64,000 nucleotides of DNA from Vibrio sp. ED004 (GCF_023206395.1 NZ_CP066150.1:496001-560000); one strand, 5' to 3'. Counted from the first letter of the stretch, positions 26,147 through 36,361 are shown. Program-made: numbers and translations. The notes: generated by a model not told the origin, from the letters alone.

Positions 26147-26583
26147 CTTGCCATCCTTATTGCAGGGTTTACGGTTTCAACACCATCGGTGAGTTCGCCA
26201 AGCCAAGTCATTTTATCCATGGTACACACAGGTAAAATTACATCACCTTCATAGGTATTGTTGCCAATATTCTTTAATTGAAAACGTGCTGATCCCATTT
26301 CCATTTCTAAGCCCGTGAGTGACAGCATTAATGTGTCAGATGCTGCCCCTTCCCAGACTACTTTGATTTTACTTGGAACGAGTGGCTGAGCCGTCTCACT
26401 ATCGAGTGTCATCGCCACCGCATTTTGCTCACACGATGCGGTTGAAAGCATGCAGTAATCATCCAAGTTGACGTCGGCAGTTGAGTGCTCCATCGCTGAT
26501 TTAAACTGCTGAATTGCTTGTGGCCCATAAAAGCCTGCCACGAGAGCGATCCCAAGAGCAGCAACCTTTAATGCAGAGTGCAT
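26143..26583 (-). CDS. Uncharacterised periplasmic protein of the copper operon
   Basis: 146 aa. The N-terminal hydrophobic segment (about 4-20) is a signal or anchor, and the rest is a predicted beta-rich domain. Cys occur in DYCMLSTASC (about 43-50) and LPVC (about 119), with Met in LEMEMGS and TMDKMTW, so metal binding is plausible. First gene of the sco/PCu(A)C unit and translationally coupled to sco, which implies a linked role in oxidase copper delivery. I do not recognise a named family. Confidence 0.7.
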   Translation of the reverse strand: MHSALKVAALGIALVAGFYGPQAIQQFKSAMEHSTADVNLDDYCMLSTASCEQNAVAMTLDSETAQPLVPSKIKVVWEGAASDTLMLSLTGLEMEMGSARFQLKNIGNNTYEGDVILPVCTMDKMTWLGELTDGVETVNPAIRMAR

Positions 26584-26679
26584 GTCGTGTTCTCATCTAA
26601 TTTTATAAGAGCCGCGATGTTATCATACCCCTCAATACGTGCTTGTATCAAAAAGCAATTTTGTGCGTATGGTAGATAT

Positions 26680-26707
26680 AAAAAAGCGAAGCCATAAGCT
26701 TCGCTTT
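26680..26707 (-). terminator. Terminator after the DUF368 gene
   Basis: Minus strand: 10-bp stem AAAGCGAAGC/GCTTCGCTTT, 5-nt loop, T-rich tail. Confidence 0.88.
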
Positions 26708-26780
26708 GATTCATTTCACAAGGTGCATCGCTATCTGAGCTCGGCACCCTAAATGCTAACTTAAGCACGTTTGTTAGATA

Positions 26781-27701
26781 TTAGTCAGCATTACGCTCTG
26801 CAAACTTTTCTAAACCTAGCACTAGCGCGATAGCCACCAACATCATGATCACCGATAAAGTGAGCTGAGAAGGTTGAGACGTTACCGCTTCGAAATTGAA
26901 CGGAGATAGGTTCTCTTGAATCAGTGGCACTTGCTCACCTTTCGAGTTGATGCGCCAGCTGATGGTCTCTTTCCAAGGCCAGATCTTAGGCAGCGTACCG
27001 ATCATCAAACCTGTTAAGAATACCAATGTGAAATCGCGGAATGAGCGCAATAACCAAGAAAGTACGTGCGAGAAGGTCAGTAGGCCGATCACACAGCCAC
27101 CAAGGAATAGGGCAAGTACATCGATTTGAAACGATTTAACAGCGCCAAGCACTGGGCCATACATACCAATCAGAAGCAGAATAAAGCTGCCTGAAATTCC
27201 CGGTAGAATCATCGCGCAGATCGCAATCGCACCCGCAATGAGAACGTTGATGCTGGTCGGTTCCATTTGTAGCGGCTTAAGCACGGTAATGCTGTAAGCG
27301 AAAGCAACGCCAAGCAGCAAAAACACGAATCGAATCATATCGCGCTTCTCTACTTGCTTAAGAATATGGAAAACCGACACCAAGATCAGGCCGAAAAAGA
27401 AAGACCACAGCGGAACAGGGTGGGTGACCAATAACCAAGAAATCAGTTTTGCGAATGTCGCAATGCTGGTGAATACGCCTGCGAACAGTGAAATTAGGAA
27501 GAAACCATTGATGTGATTAAACGCGGCTTTGAAGCCTTCGCGTTTCCATAAGCCAAGTACGCTAGGGTTAATTCTTCGAATGCTTTCTAGCAGCGTATCG
27601 TAGATACCAGTGATGAATGCGATGGTTCCGCCCGACACGCCAGGGACAACATCGGCTGCGCCCATTGCCATGCCTTTGAAAAAAGTACTTAAGTAGTTCA
27701 T
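26781..27701 (-). CDS. DUF368 undecaprenyl-phosphate translocase (PopT type)
   Basis: 306 aa from ATG 27701; the frame continues upstream to a TTG at 27740 with no better ribosome site. About nine hydrophobic segments. Paired glycine-rich motifs are typical of the family: GAADVVPGVSGGTIAFITGIY (first half) and LPGISGSFILLLIGMYGPV (second half). DUF368 proteins have been shown to flip the C55 lipid carrier undecaprenyl phosphate back across the membrane in Vibrio cholerae and Gram-positives, supporting cell wall recycling. Single gene, transcribed away from the Qrr locus. Confidence 0.88.
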   Translation of the reverse strand: MNYLSTFFKGMAMGAADVVPGVSGGTIAFITGIYDTLLESIRRINPSVLGLWKREGFKAAFNHINGFFLISLFAGVFTSIATFAKLISWLLVTHPVPLWSFFFGLILVSVFHILKQVEKRDMIRFVFLLLGVAFAYSITVLKPLQMEPTSINVLIAGAIAICAMILPGISGSFILLLIGMYGPVLGAVKSFQIDVLALFLGGCVIGLLTFSHVLSWLLRSFRDFTLVFLTGLMIGTLPKIWPWKETISWRINSKGEQVPLIQENLSPFNFEAVTSQPSQLTLSVIMMLVAIALVLGLEKFAERNAD

Positions 27702-27914
27702 TGCTTCATAGAGTTGAGGATGATTTTGTGCAGTATACAAACTTTAGTGTAAAAAAAGTATGAATATGCTTTTGGGGAAGGGCTTTTATTACTCTATTAA
27801 TTGTAAGGCAATAAGTTGAAGTGAATATTTGCCTAACATTTAGATAACAACCACTTAGTGATTTATCATTAAGAACAGAGATGAAACTGATCTCTTATCA
27901 ATATTGCATCTTGG

Positions 27915-27940
27915 TTGCATTATGCAAATGCACTTTGCAA
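27915..27940 (+). promoter_or_regulatory. Two adjacent LuxO binding sites
   Basis: TTGCATTATGCAA (27915-27927) is a perfect match to the LuxO box TTGCAnnnTGCAA. The abutting ATGCACTTTGCAA (27928-27940) differs at one base. They lie about 100 bp upstream of the inferred Qrr start, the usual enhancer distance for sigma-54 activation. Confidence 0.85.
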
Positions 27941-28001
27941 TTCGCATGATGGATTAACGGTTTTTATGCGATGCAGGGCTTATAAAACGTCGAATAAAAG
28001 T

Positions 28002-28018
28002 TGGCACGCTAACTGCAT
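28002..28018 (+). promoter_or_regulatory. Sigma-54 promoter of qrr
   Basis: TGGCACGCTAACTGCAT fits the -24/-12 consensus TGGCACn5TTGCa with one mismatch, placing the start near 28028. Confidence 0.88.
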
Positions 28019-28027
28019 TATATACAT

Positions 28028-28138
28028 TGACCCTTCTTAAGCCGAGGGTCACCTAGCCAACTGACGTTGTTAGTGAACTTATAATTTGTTCACAAATATA
28101 TAGAGCCAATCGCGATTATTGCGGTTGGCTATTTTTTT
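28028..28138 (+). ncRNA. qrr: Qrr quorum-regulatory small RNA
   Basis: About 111 nt. The RNA begins TGACCCTTCTTAAGCCGAGG, forming stem-loop 1 (GACCCT/AGGGTC). It then has the highly conserved Qrr pairing region GGTCACCTAGCCAACTGACG and TTGTTAGTGAA, a GTGAAC/GTTCAC hairpin, and a terminator with a 10-bp stem (AGCCAATCGC/GCGGTTGGCT) and seven T ending at 28138. LuxO boxes and a sigma-54 promoter precede it. Qrr RNAs act with Hfq on luxR/hapR-type and luxO mRNAs at low cell density. Which of Qrr1-5 this is cannot be told; luxO is not adjacent, so it is not the qrr1 context. The surrounding 27741-28262 region has no protein gene. Confidence 0.95.
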
Positions 28139-28193
28139 GCCTGTCGTTTGGCCATCTCTAATTTCTATCGCTTATTCCCCAATCTCCAAGCGG

Positions 28194-28223
28194 AAAAAAA
28201 GCCAGCCACCATCGGTGACTAGC
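28194..28223 (-). terminator. Terminator after malT
   Basis: Minus strand: 10-bp stem (GCTAGTCACC/GGTGGCTGGC with two wobbles), 3-nt loop, then seven T. It lies 40 bp after malT, tail to tail with the Qrr terminator. Confidence 0.85.
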
Positions 28224-28262
28224 TTATGTTTTCTCGAATCAATCTTGAATCGTGAACCTGTT

Positions 28263-30971
28263 TTAGTACCCCATCAACTGCAGCAAGTTCTCTGCCGTGC
28301 TGATTGCTTCTTTACGGTTAGCAATATTGAGCTTTTGGTAAAGGTTACGAATGTGAGTCTTGATCGTGGTACCCGCTACATCGAGTTCTTGAGCGATCTG
28401 CTCATTACTGAATCCTGAATAGATCAGACCAAGTACTTGCCATTCACGCTGTGTGAGTGGGCTAGTACGCACCAGTTCAGGAATGTTTGGGTGATTAACC
28501 AAGTTCTCAACAAAGTCTTCATCGAAGTGAACCGAACGGCTACGTTGGGTGGTCGAGATATCTTTCATGATCTGCTGAGCACGGTGGCGTTCTAAATCGC
28601 CCAGACCTGGTTTGTTGCTCAACTTATCTAGGATATGCCCGATAGTCCCACCGTCGACTAAGAAGTTACCGACCATACCGGTTTGGTTGGTCATGTGTAG
28701 GGCTTCTTCTAGCAATACGCGCGCACTGTCTTCATCGTTGATCTGGGTGCGTAATACCGCTTCAACGATCAAGTTGCGGTTGGTGTCTGTAATCAGGTGT
28801 GAACGTTGGGCTTCACTCTTAAGGAAAGTCAGCGCTTCTTCCGCGTCTTCATATTGCTCAAGGATGATGTGAGCACGAACGATGTTTCGCCACTGAAGTT
28901 GGCAGAAGTGGTTGCTTGCCGATTCAGGTCGAACAGCCACACTCAGCCAATCACGAATGGCTTCTTTATCGCCTTTTACTTGCCAAAATAGGATCAGAGA
29001 AAGAGAAGCGTTCGCCGTCCAGTCTACATGGTAGGTGGATTGGCGTAATAGGTGCTGAATCTGGTCGATAAATTTCGACGCTTTATCTATCTCGCCGCGG
29101 CTCAATGAAATACGAGCCAGCATCGAATAGCTGTGCAGGTGCTTACTTGGTGAGTGGTGGCCAAGGATATCTAAGCCTTTGTAGCAACACTCTTCCGCTT
29201 CATCTAGTCGGTTCCAACACCAGAAGATCTGAGCGCGAACACGCAGCAAAAATTCATGCAGAGGCACGTATTGAAGCTGATGCTCTTCAATCAATTTGAA
29301 CGCACTGTCTTGTAGCTCGAAGGCTGCTTGAACATAACCTTGAGCAATCAAGATTTCGCTTTGTTGCAGAATCGCCCACAGAGCCTGATGGTAAACCTGA
29401 TACTGACGTGCAAGTTTTTCTGTTTGTTGCATCATCGGTAGTGCGCGGCTTAGGTTACCCATTACGTGATTCACTTCGCCCACAACCGAGGTTGCGACAA
29501 TGCGGCTACGATAAACGGTGGTGTTCAGTTGGCTCAACGAAAGCTCAGCCAGTTCTAATGCTTTTTCAGGTTCATTGCTGTTAATGGCAACTTGTGCACG
29601 TAAGGCGTTGTATTGGCCTTGCTGCTGAGTATCGAGTTCAATGTTTCGAGCTTGATATTGAGTCTCAGCCTCTTCCAACAAAGTACCCACTTGATCATAA
29701 CGGTGCTGACTTTGTGCAAGCCATGCACGCAACATGGACAGTTTAGGCTCACTGTAAAGTTGATCGGTAGTCAGTTGTTTGATCGCCATCTCTAGTGATG
29801 AAAGCTCACCTTGGTTGAACATCGGCCAACCGTGTTCAGTCAGGATTTGAATGATCAGTTCTGGATCTTCAGCGCGTTGCGCATGTCGTAAAGCTTGGTG
29901 TGGTGTGTTCTGTTTTATCCACGCTTTTGCAGCACTTCGATGAAGTTCAGCTTCTTGCTGAGGAATTCGAGCTTGGCGCTCATGTGCGAGGAATTCACCA
30001 AACAAGTTATGGAAGCGATACCAGTTCTTTTCACCTTCAAGAGGGTAGATGAATAAACCAAATCGGTTGAGTGACTCGATCATCCCTAGCGCGTCTTCAC
30101 GTTGTGTAAGTGCACATACAAGCTCATCGTTGAAGTGATCAAGCACAGAACATTGCATCAAGAACTGTCGGGTTTCTTTGTCTAGCAGGTCGAATACTTC
30201 TTCAACCAAGTAGTCCCAAAGATGGGCGTGGTTAAAGTGAGAGAACGACTCTGCGGACTGTGCAAGGGTGCGTTTTTGGTGCTGTGCTTGTAGCGCGATA
30301 AGTTGCAATGCAGAAGGCCAACCCTCTACATAACTACAGATGCTATCTGCCGTGGTGTCATCAATGCCATCCGCTACGCGTTGGTTGAAAAAGCGTGTGG
30401 TTTCTTCGGTATCAAACGCCAACGAATCATTACCTAATTCGATCATTAAGTCACGAACGCGTAGGTTTGCTGTACCAAGCGGTGGCGTACCTCGACTGGT
30501 GACAACCAAGGTTAGGTTGTCGGGCATGTGTTTGAGGAAGAAGCGCATGGCTTCGTGGATGTCGTCATTGTTGACCAAGTGATAGTCATCCAACACCAGA
30601 AAACACTCGTGATGGAATTCCGACATCTCGGCGAACACTTCACTCAATAAAGAAAGCAGTGATGAAAACTGTCGTTTTTCTGCCAGTTTCTGGGCATTAG
30701 GACAGGCATTTTGAGTCGCTTTATTAAGTGATTGAAGTAGGTAGTTGATAAAGCGGAAGGCATCGTTGTCACTATCATCAATGCTGTACCAACCCACATT
30801 GGGTTTATCTATCAACCATTGTGCAGCCATGGTGGTTTTGCCGTAGCCCGCAGGAGAGCGGAATAACACAAGCTTATAGCAATCTGCATTGTGAAGCAGA
30901 TCGAGAACCCTAGGTCGTAGGATTGCATTATGTAAGCGGCCGGGACGAGTCAGTTTCGAAGGGATCCACAT
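28263..30971 (-). CDS. malT: Maltose regulon activator MalT
   Basis: 902 aa, the normal MalT length. STAND-type ATPase with Walker A GYGKTT (42-47) and Walker B-like LVLDDYH (about 125-131), a long helical TPR-like sensor region, and a C-terminal LuxR HTH ([25 protein letters not shown], about 835-890). MalT bound to maltotriose and ATP activates mal promoters. It is divergent from malPQ with 567 bp between, and is the presumed regulator of malP, malM, pulA and the amylase in this window. Confidence 0.95.
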   Translation of the reverse strand: MWIPSKLTRPGRLHNAILRPRVLDLLHNADCYKLVLFRSPAGYGKTTMAAQWLIDKPNVGWYSIDDSDNDAFRFINYLLQSLNKATQNACPNAQKLAEKRQFSSLLSLLSEVFAEMSEFHHECFLVLDDYHLVNNDDIHEAMRFFLKHMPDNLTLVVTSRGTPPLGTANLRVRDLMIELGNDSLAFDTEETTRFFNQRVADGIDDTTADSICSYVEGWPSALQLIALQAQHQKRTLAQSAESFSHFNHAHLWDYLVEEVFDLLDKETRQFLMQCSVLDHFNDELVCALTQREDALGMIESLNRFGLFIYPLEGEKNWYRFHNLFGEFLAHERQARIPQQEAELHRSAAKAWIKQNTPHQALRHAQRAEDPELIIQILTEHGWPMFNQGELSSLEMAIKQLTTDQLYSEPKLSMLRAWLAQSQHRYDQVGTLLEEAETQYQARNIELDTQQQGQYNALRAQVAINSNEPEKALELAELSLSQLNTTVYRSRIVATSVVGEVNHVMGNLSRALPMMQQTEKLARQYQVYHQALWAILQQSEILIAQGYVQAAFELQDSAFKLIEEHQLQYVPLHEFLLRVRAQIFWCWNRLDEAEECCYKGLDILGHHSPSKHLHSYSMLARISLSRGEIDKASKFIDQIQHLLRQSTYHVDWTANASLSLILFWQVKGDKEAIRDWLSVAVRPESASNHFCQLQWRNIVRAHIILEQYEDAEEALTFLKSEAQRSHLITDTNRNLIVEAVLRTQINDEDSARVLLEEALHMTNQTGMVGNFLVDGGTIGHILDKLSNKPGLGDLERHRAQQIMKDISTTQRSRSVHFDEDFVENLVNHPNIPELVRTSPLTQREWQVLGLIYSGFSNEQIAQELDVAGTTIKTHIRNLYQKLNIANRKEAISTAENLLQLMGY

Positions 30972-31538
30972 ATCGAAGTTTTACACCTATTCCGTGGCTA
31001 TGTTCTGGAATATCCCAATCTATCGTTGAGTGCACTCCAATGACACTAGCCTAATTACTTAAGTCTTTACTCATACTACGTGAAGCAAAACGTTACCGAC
31101 TATGATCCTCCTCAGAAACCTTGCGCTCCTGCATGTTTTTGGGTGTCTACGCCCTTTATTTGAGACCTTGCTCACATTAAGGGTTGGTTTGGGAATGTGA
31201 CTTCGTTCATCTCTACACGGGAATCTATGCAAAAGATGAGAGCTAGAAATTATTTTCGTGATCTGAATATCAGATTTGACAATGACTTTCATTTGGTTAA
31301 ATAAAAGTCACATCAATTGAAGTTAAGTTATCGAACGGGAGCTTGTGATCTTAGTCACTTCAAGTTTTTGTTCGAAGTCAGAACATGAGAGTCAGATCAC
31401 TAACCCTAAGTCGGTACGCCCCCTACGCCCTCCCATCTACTCCTAGTCAGTTGCGTTAGCGGGAGGATGTTTAGTTTATGGTGACCATGCACGATATGTC
31501 ACAGATGAATTAGAACTATTAAAAGCGAGATTTCTGAA
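30972..31538. promoter_or_regulatory. malT-malP divergent control region
   Basis: 567 bp with no credible gene. Two CRP-like sites: TGTGATCTTAGTCACT (31344-31359) and TGAGAGTCAGATCACT (31386-31401), centres exactly 42 bp apart. CGGGAGGATG (31460-31469) matches 8 of 10 bases of the MalT box, 70-80 bp before malP. A further palindrome ATCTGA-ATA-TCAGAT begins at 31261. CRP plus MalT control of malP is established in Escherichia coli; here it is inference from sites. Confidence 0.55.
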
Positions 31539-33992
31539 ATGAAACCAACTCAGCAAAAAACTTTCGATAAAGTGTCATTCCAAGAGAGTGTTAAGAAACA
31601 TTTATCTGCAACCTACGCAACAACCGTTGAAACAGCAGACAGCCGTTCATGGTATCTAGCAATGGGTCGTGCTCTTGCAGAGCTAACGACTTTTGACCTG
31701 CTAGAAACTGAAAATGATGAAAAAATTAAGAACGCGAAGAGCGTTAACTACCTATCACTAGAGTTTTTGATTGGTCGTCTAACAGGTAACAACCTGATCA
31801 GCATGGGTCTGTACGAACAGATCACTCATGCCATGGAAGAGTTAGGTCAAAACCTAACTGATCTTCTAGAAGAAGAACGCGACCCATCATTAGGTAATGG
31901 TGGCCTTGGTCGTCTAGCCGCTTGTTTCATGGATTCTTGTGCCGCTCAAGAATACCCAACAGTAGGCTACGGTCTTCACTACGAGTACGGCCTATTCAAG
32001 CAATCTTTCCAAGATGGTCGTCAACAAGAAGCACCTGACGCATGGCGTGGTGTTGAAGGTTACCCATGGGAAGTCGCTCGTCCAGAACTAGCACAGCACA
32101 TTGGTTTCTACGGTCACGTTGAAGTTGAATACATCGACGGTAAAGAAGTACGTACTTGGGTTCCAGGTATGGAAGTGAAAGCAATGCCTTGGGATCTGCC
32201 TATCGTAGGTTACGAGTCAAACACGGTTTACCCGCTGCGTCTTTGGGAGTGTCAGGCAATTGCACCATTCTCACTAGCAAGCTTTAACAACGGTGATTAC
32301 TTCGAAGCGCAACACTCGCTAATCGATGCAGGTAACATCACTAAGGTTCTTTACCCGAACGACAACCACGAGAAAGGTAAGACACTGCGTCTAATGCAGC
32401 AGTACTTCCACTCAGCAGCATCGGTTCGCGATATTCTACGTCGCCACGAAGCAGCAGGTTTCTCTTTAGAAGATCTGCCTAAGCAAGAAACGATTCAGCT
32501 TAATGATACGCACCCAACGATCGCTATCCCTGAATTGATGCGCATCCTGATTGATGAGAAAGGTTTAACTTGGGACCAAGCTTGGGAAATCAGTGCTCAT
32601 ACGTTCGCATACACGAACCACACACTACTTCCTGAAGCGCTAGAGACTTGGTCTGAATCTCTGATCAACCGTCTTCTTCCACGTCACATGGAAATCATCT
32701 TTGAAATCAACCACCGCTTCATGCAAGAAGTTCGTAAGATGTGGCCTGGTGACGGTGAGAAGCAAGCGAAGCTTTCTATCATCCAAGAAGGTTTCCACCG
32801 TATGGTTCGCATGGCAAACCTGTGTGTGATTGGTTCTTACAAAGTAAACGGTGTAGCTGCACTTCACTCTCAATTGGTTAAGAAAGACTTGTTCCCTGAG
32901 TTCAACGAAATCTTCCCAGGCAAATTGACTAACGTAACGAACGGCATCACGCCACGTCGTTGGTTGAAGTTCTGTAACCCAGGTCTATCTACGCTAATCA
33001 CTGGCAAGATCGGTACTGAGTGGCCTGCAAAACTTGAGCAGCTTGAAGGCATCGCTAAGTTTGCTACAGACGCGAAATTCCAAAAAGAATTCATGGCTGT
33101 TAAGAAAGAAAACAAACAGCGCCTTGCTGATTGGGTTCAAGAGAACATGGGTATCGAGCTAGATACTAACGCTATCTTCGACGTGCAAATTAAACGTCTA
33201 CACGAATACAAGCGTCAACACTTAGATTTGCTACACATTCTATCTCTGTACCACCGTATTCTTAACGAACCTGGTTTCGAGTGTGAGCCACGCGTATGTT
33301 TCTTCGCAGCGAAAGCAGCACCGGGTTACCACCTAGCAAAAGAAATCATCTTCGCGGTTAACAAGATTGCAGAGAAGATCAACAACGATCCTCGCATCGG
33401 TAACAAGCTTAAAGTGGTATTCATCCCTGACTACCGTGTAAGCATGGCTGAAATCATCATCCCTGCAGCAGACGTTTCTCAGCAAATCTCACTGGCTGGT
33501 AAAGAAGCATCGGGTACGGGCAACATGAAGATGGCTCTAAACGGCGCTCTAACTATCGGTACGATGGATGGTGCAAACGTTGAGATCCGTGAAGAAGTTG
33601 GCGATGAAAACATCTACATCTTCGGCCTAGACGTTGATGGTGTTGTTGCATTGAAAGCTCAGGGTTACAACCCATACGATTACTACAATGCAGACCCGCT
33701 ACTGAAAGCATCTCTAGACCTATTGACTGGCGATGAGTTTTCTCCAGGTCAACCAGGCCTTCTGCGTGCAACGTTTGACAGCCTACTAGACGGCGGTGAC
33801 CCATACCTATGTCTTGCTGACTTTGCTTCTTATGTGAAGGCGCACGAAGAGATGGGCACGCAATACAAAGACCAAGCAGGTTGGGCTAAGAAAGCGATTC
33901 TTAACACAGCATTGGTTGGTAAGTTCACATCAGACCGCTCAATCCGCGACTACGTGAACAACATCTGGAAGCTAGAAGCGGTTAACCGTTAA
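31539..33992 (+). CDS. malP: Maltodextrin/glycogen phosphorylase
   Basis: 817 aa, GT35 phosphorylase releasing glucose-1-phosphate from alpha-1,4 glucans. The pyridoxal phosphate lysine is K664 in GTGNMKMALNG. Other family blocks are visible: SLEFLIGRLTGNNL, DPSLGNGGLGRLAACF and NDTHPTIAIPEL. Start chosen at the ATG 38 bp after AGAACTATTAAAAGCGAGA; only a weak GAG-type ribosome site. First gene of malPQ, divergent from malT. Codon use is markedly biased, consistent with high expression. Confidence 0.95.
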   Translation: MKPTQQKTFDKVSFQESVKKHLSATYATTVETADSRSWYLAMGRALAELTTFDLLETENDEKIKNAKSVNYLSLEFLIGRLTGNNLISMGLYEQITHAMEELGQNLTDLLEEERDPSLGNGGLGRLAACFMDSCAAQEYPTVGYGLHYEYGLFKQSFQDGRQQEAPDAWRGVEGYPWEVARPELAQHIGFYGHVEVEYIDGKEVRTWVPGMEVKAMPWDLPIVGYESNTVYPLRLWECQAIAPFSLASFNNGDYFEAQHSLIDAGNITKVLYPNDNHEKGKTLRLMQQYFHSAASVRDILRRHEAAGFSLEDLPKQETIQLNDTHPTIAIPELMRILIDEKGLTWDQAWEISAHTFAYTNHTLLPEALETWSESLINRLLPRHMEIIFEINHRFMQEVRKMWPGDGEKQAKLSIIQEGFHRMVRMANLCVIGSYKVNGVAALHSQLVKKDLFPEFNEIFPGKLTNVTNGITPRRWLKFCNPGLSTLITGKIGTEWPAKLEQLEGIAKFATDAKFQKEFMAVKKENKQRLADWVQENMGIELDTNAIFDVQIKRLHEYKRQHLDLLHILSLYHRILNEPGFECEPRVCFFAAKAAPGYHLAKEIIFAVNKIAEKINNDPRIGNKLKVVFIPDYRVSMAEIIIPAADVSQQISLAGKEASGTGNMKMALNGALTIGTMDGANVEIREEVGDENIYIFGLDVDGVVALKAQGYNPYDYYNADPLLKASLDLLTGDEFSPGQPGLLRATFDSLLDGGDPYLCLADFASYVKAHEEMGTQYKDQAGWAKKAILNTALVGKFTSDRSIRDYVNNIWKLEAVNR

Positions 33993-34004
33993 TACTTTCA
34001 AAGT

Positions 34005-34115
34005 AGCCAAGGCAGTTTCTGCCTTGGCTCAATTAGCTTGTGAGCAAACGAAAGGCTTAAAGGTTTGTCGTTTATAAACAAGCTGCTTACAAACCGATTG
34101 TCACAAGCTAATTGA
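34005..34115. repeat. Nested inverted repeats between malP and malQ
   Basis: A compact hairpin with 11-bp arms (AGCCAAGGCAG/CTGCCTTGGCT, 3-nt loop, 34005-34029) without a T-tract directly adjoins a 15-bp inverted repeat (TCAATTAGCTTGTGA at 34029-34043 and its complement at 34101-34115) with a 57-nt loop that holds smaller palindromes. Likely an mRNA processing or stability element, or an attenuating hairpin, in the malPQ transcript. Confidence 0.7.
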
Positions 34116-34180
34116 TTAGTAAAAATTTAAATTAACAACCCTACAAAATAGAAAGCGTCAGAACGTTTTCGGAGAGAGCG

Positions 34181-36361
34181 ATGAAAGAACAGACCGTATT
34201 AAAACAAGTCGCAGAAATGGCAAACATTGCCGACAGTTACGTTAGTGCGTGGGGCGATGAAGCACAAGTATCAGACGAGACGATCACGTCTCTATTGGCT
34301 TCGTTGGGCTACGATACAAGCAGCGATGATGCATTGCTTAAGTCAGCAGAAAGAAAACACAAAAAAGATGTACTAGACCCAGTTCTTGTCTTGCGTGACG
34401 GTGAGCCAGTAGAAGTGGCGCTTAACCTAGGTGTAAGTGCTCGTGAAAGTGAGTTCAGCTGGCGCTTAGAAACCGAGCAAGGAGAGGTACTTGAAGGCTA
34501 TCTTCAATCTCAAGTCGTTCGTGACGAGCGTGCCGAGGGTGGCCCTTTAGTGTTTGCATTGCCAAGTAATTTGGCATGGGGTTACCACAAGCTCATTGTG
34601 AGCCGTAAGCGCCGTAAGAAGCCTTACGAGATGACACTGATTATTACGCCAAAAGCATGTTTCAAGCAGTCGCCAATCGAGCAAGGCAAAAAGCTTTGGG
34701 GACCAAGCGTTCAACTTTACACACTAAGAACTCAGCACAACTGGGGTATTGGTGATTTCGGTGACCTAAAACAGCTTGTTGCGGATATCGCATCTCGCGG
34801 TGGTGATTTCGTTGGTCTAAACCCAATTCACTCATTGTTCCCTGCGAACCCTGAAGGTGCGAGCCCATACAGCCCGTCTTCTCGTCGCTGGTTGAACATT
34901 CTATACATTGATGTGAGTTCAGTTCCTGAATTTGCATTAAGTGCTGAAGCACAACAAACGGTCGGCAGCGCAGAGTTCCAACAGCGTCTACAAAAAGCGC
35001 GTGAAGCACACTGGGTAAACTACACCGAAGTGTCTGAGCTTAAGATGAGCATCTTGCCTCTGTTATTCGCAGAATTTAAGACTCGTCATCTAGACAAGAA
35101 CAGCGACCGTGCTCAAGCGTTCTTAGCCTTCGTAGAAGAGGGTGGCGATAGCCTGATGCATCAAGCCGCGTTTGATGCTCTACATGGTGAACTGCACGCT
35201 GAAGATTCTGGCATGTGGGGATGGCCGGTATTCCCTGAGAAGTACCGTACATTCGACAGCCCAGCGACACAGAAATACATCAAAGAGAACCTAGAAAACG
35301 TTCATCTGTACATGTACCTACAATGGCTAGCAGATTGCCAGATCAACGACGCACAGTCTCTTGCTGAAGAGAAAGGCATGGCTGTTGGCCTGTACCGTGA
35401 CTTAGCGGTAGGTGTTGCAGATTCAGGCAGCGAGACTTGGGCTGACGAAGGCAACCTAGTGATGGATGCGAGCATTGGTGCTCCACCTGATATTCTTGGT
35501 CCTTTGGGGCAGAACTGGGGTCTACCTCCGTTAAACCCAGAAGTGCTTCAAGAAACAAGCTACGACGCTTACATCAAGCTACTTCGTGCAAACATGAAGC
35601 ACTGTGGCGCACTGCGTATTGACCACGTTTTAGGTCTACTGCGTTTGTGGTGGATTCCAAAGGGTGAGAACGCAACTAAGGGCGCGTACATCTACTACCC
35701 AGTCCAAGATATGCTGTCTATCTTGGCGCTTGAGTCTCACCGTTACCAATGTAGCGTTATCGGTGAAGATTTAGGAACGGTACCGGATGAGATTGTCGAC
35801 ATTCTAGCGGATGCTGGCGTGCATTCTTACAAAGTGTTCTTCTTCGAAACATCAGAAGACGACGGTGGTTTCATCTCACCAAAACACTACGCATCACAAT
35901 CTATGGCGGCACTGTGTACTCACGATATGCCAACGCTTCGCGGCTTCTGGCACTGTGATGACCTGAAAATGGGCCAAGAGATTGGTTTATATCCAGACGC
36001 AGCACAACTAGAAACTTTGTTCGATGACCGTCTTGAGTGTAAGCAAGGTATCTTAGATTCAGTAGCATGGCACGGTTTCCTACCTGAAGGTGTTGGTCGC
36101 GATGCAAGCCAAGTACCGATGGATTCTTACCTTGCTGAAGCACTTCAACTGCACGTCGCAGCTGGTGGTTCAACATTGCTAAGTGTTCAGTTGGAAGACT
36201 GGCTAGAGATGGATAAGCCAGTAAACATTCCTGGTACTGTCGATGAGTACCCTAACTGGCGTCGTAAACTATCAATGAACTTGGACGAAATCTTTGCTCA
36301 CGAAGGCGTTAATCGTATCGCTTCTAAGCTGACAGACGTTCGAGAAAAAGCAGGTAAGTAA
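34181..36361 (+). CDS. malQ: 4-alpha-glucanotransferase (amylomaltase)
   Basis: 726 aa GH77 enzyme that transfers glucan segments between maltodextrins and frees glucose. Catalytic residues: nucleophile D481 (ALRIDHVLGL), acid/base E529 (VIGEDLGTV) and Asp in CTHDMPTLRGFW. The N-terminal 150 residues are the extra domain typical of proteobacterial MalQ. ATG preceded by GGAGAG. Follows malP by 188 bp with a large inverted-repeat structure between. Confidence 0.95.
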   Translation: MKEQTVLKQVAEMANIADSYVSAWGDEAQVSDETITSLLASLGYDTSSDDALLKSAERKHKKDVLDPVLVLRDGEPVEVALNLGVSARESEFSWRLETEQGEVLEGYLQSQVVRDERAEGGPLVFALPSNLAWGYHKLIVSRKRRKKPYEMTLIITPKACFKQSPIEQGKKLWGPSVQLYTLRTQHNWGIGDFGDLKQLVADIASRGGDFVGLNPIHSLFPANPEGASPYSPSSRRWLNILYIDVSSVPEFALSAEAQQTVGSAEFQQRLQKAREAHWVNYTEVSELKMSILPLLFAEFKTRHLDKNSDRAQAFLAFVEEGGDSLMHQAAFDALHGELHAEDSGMWGWPVFPEKYRTFDSPATQKYIKENLENVHLYMYLQWLADCQINDAQSLAEEKGMAVGLYRDLAVGVADSGSETWADEGNLVMDASIGAPPDILGPLGQNWGLPPLNPEVLQETSYDAYIKLLRANMKHCGALRIDHVLGLLRLWWIPKGENATKGAYIYYPVQDMLSILALESHRYQCSVIGEDLGTVPDEIVDILADAGVHSYKVFFFETSEDDGGFISPKHYASQSMAALCTHDMPTLRGFWHCDDLKMGQEIGLYPDAAQLETLFDDRLECKQGILDSVAWHGFLPEGVGRDASQVPMDSYLAEALQLHVAAGGSTLLSVQLEDWLEMDKPVNIPGTVDEYPNWRRKLSMNLDEIFAHEGVNRIASKLTDVREKAGK

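Noticed and set aside
31071..31292. 73-codon open frame in the malT-malP gap
   Set aside because: No ribosome site or family resemblance, in a region rich in regulatory palindromes.
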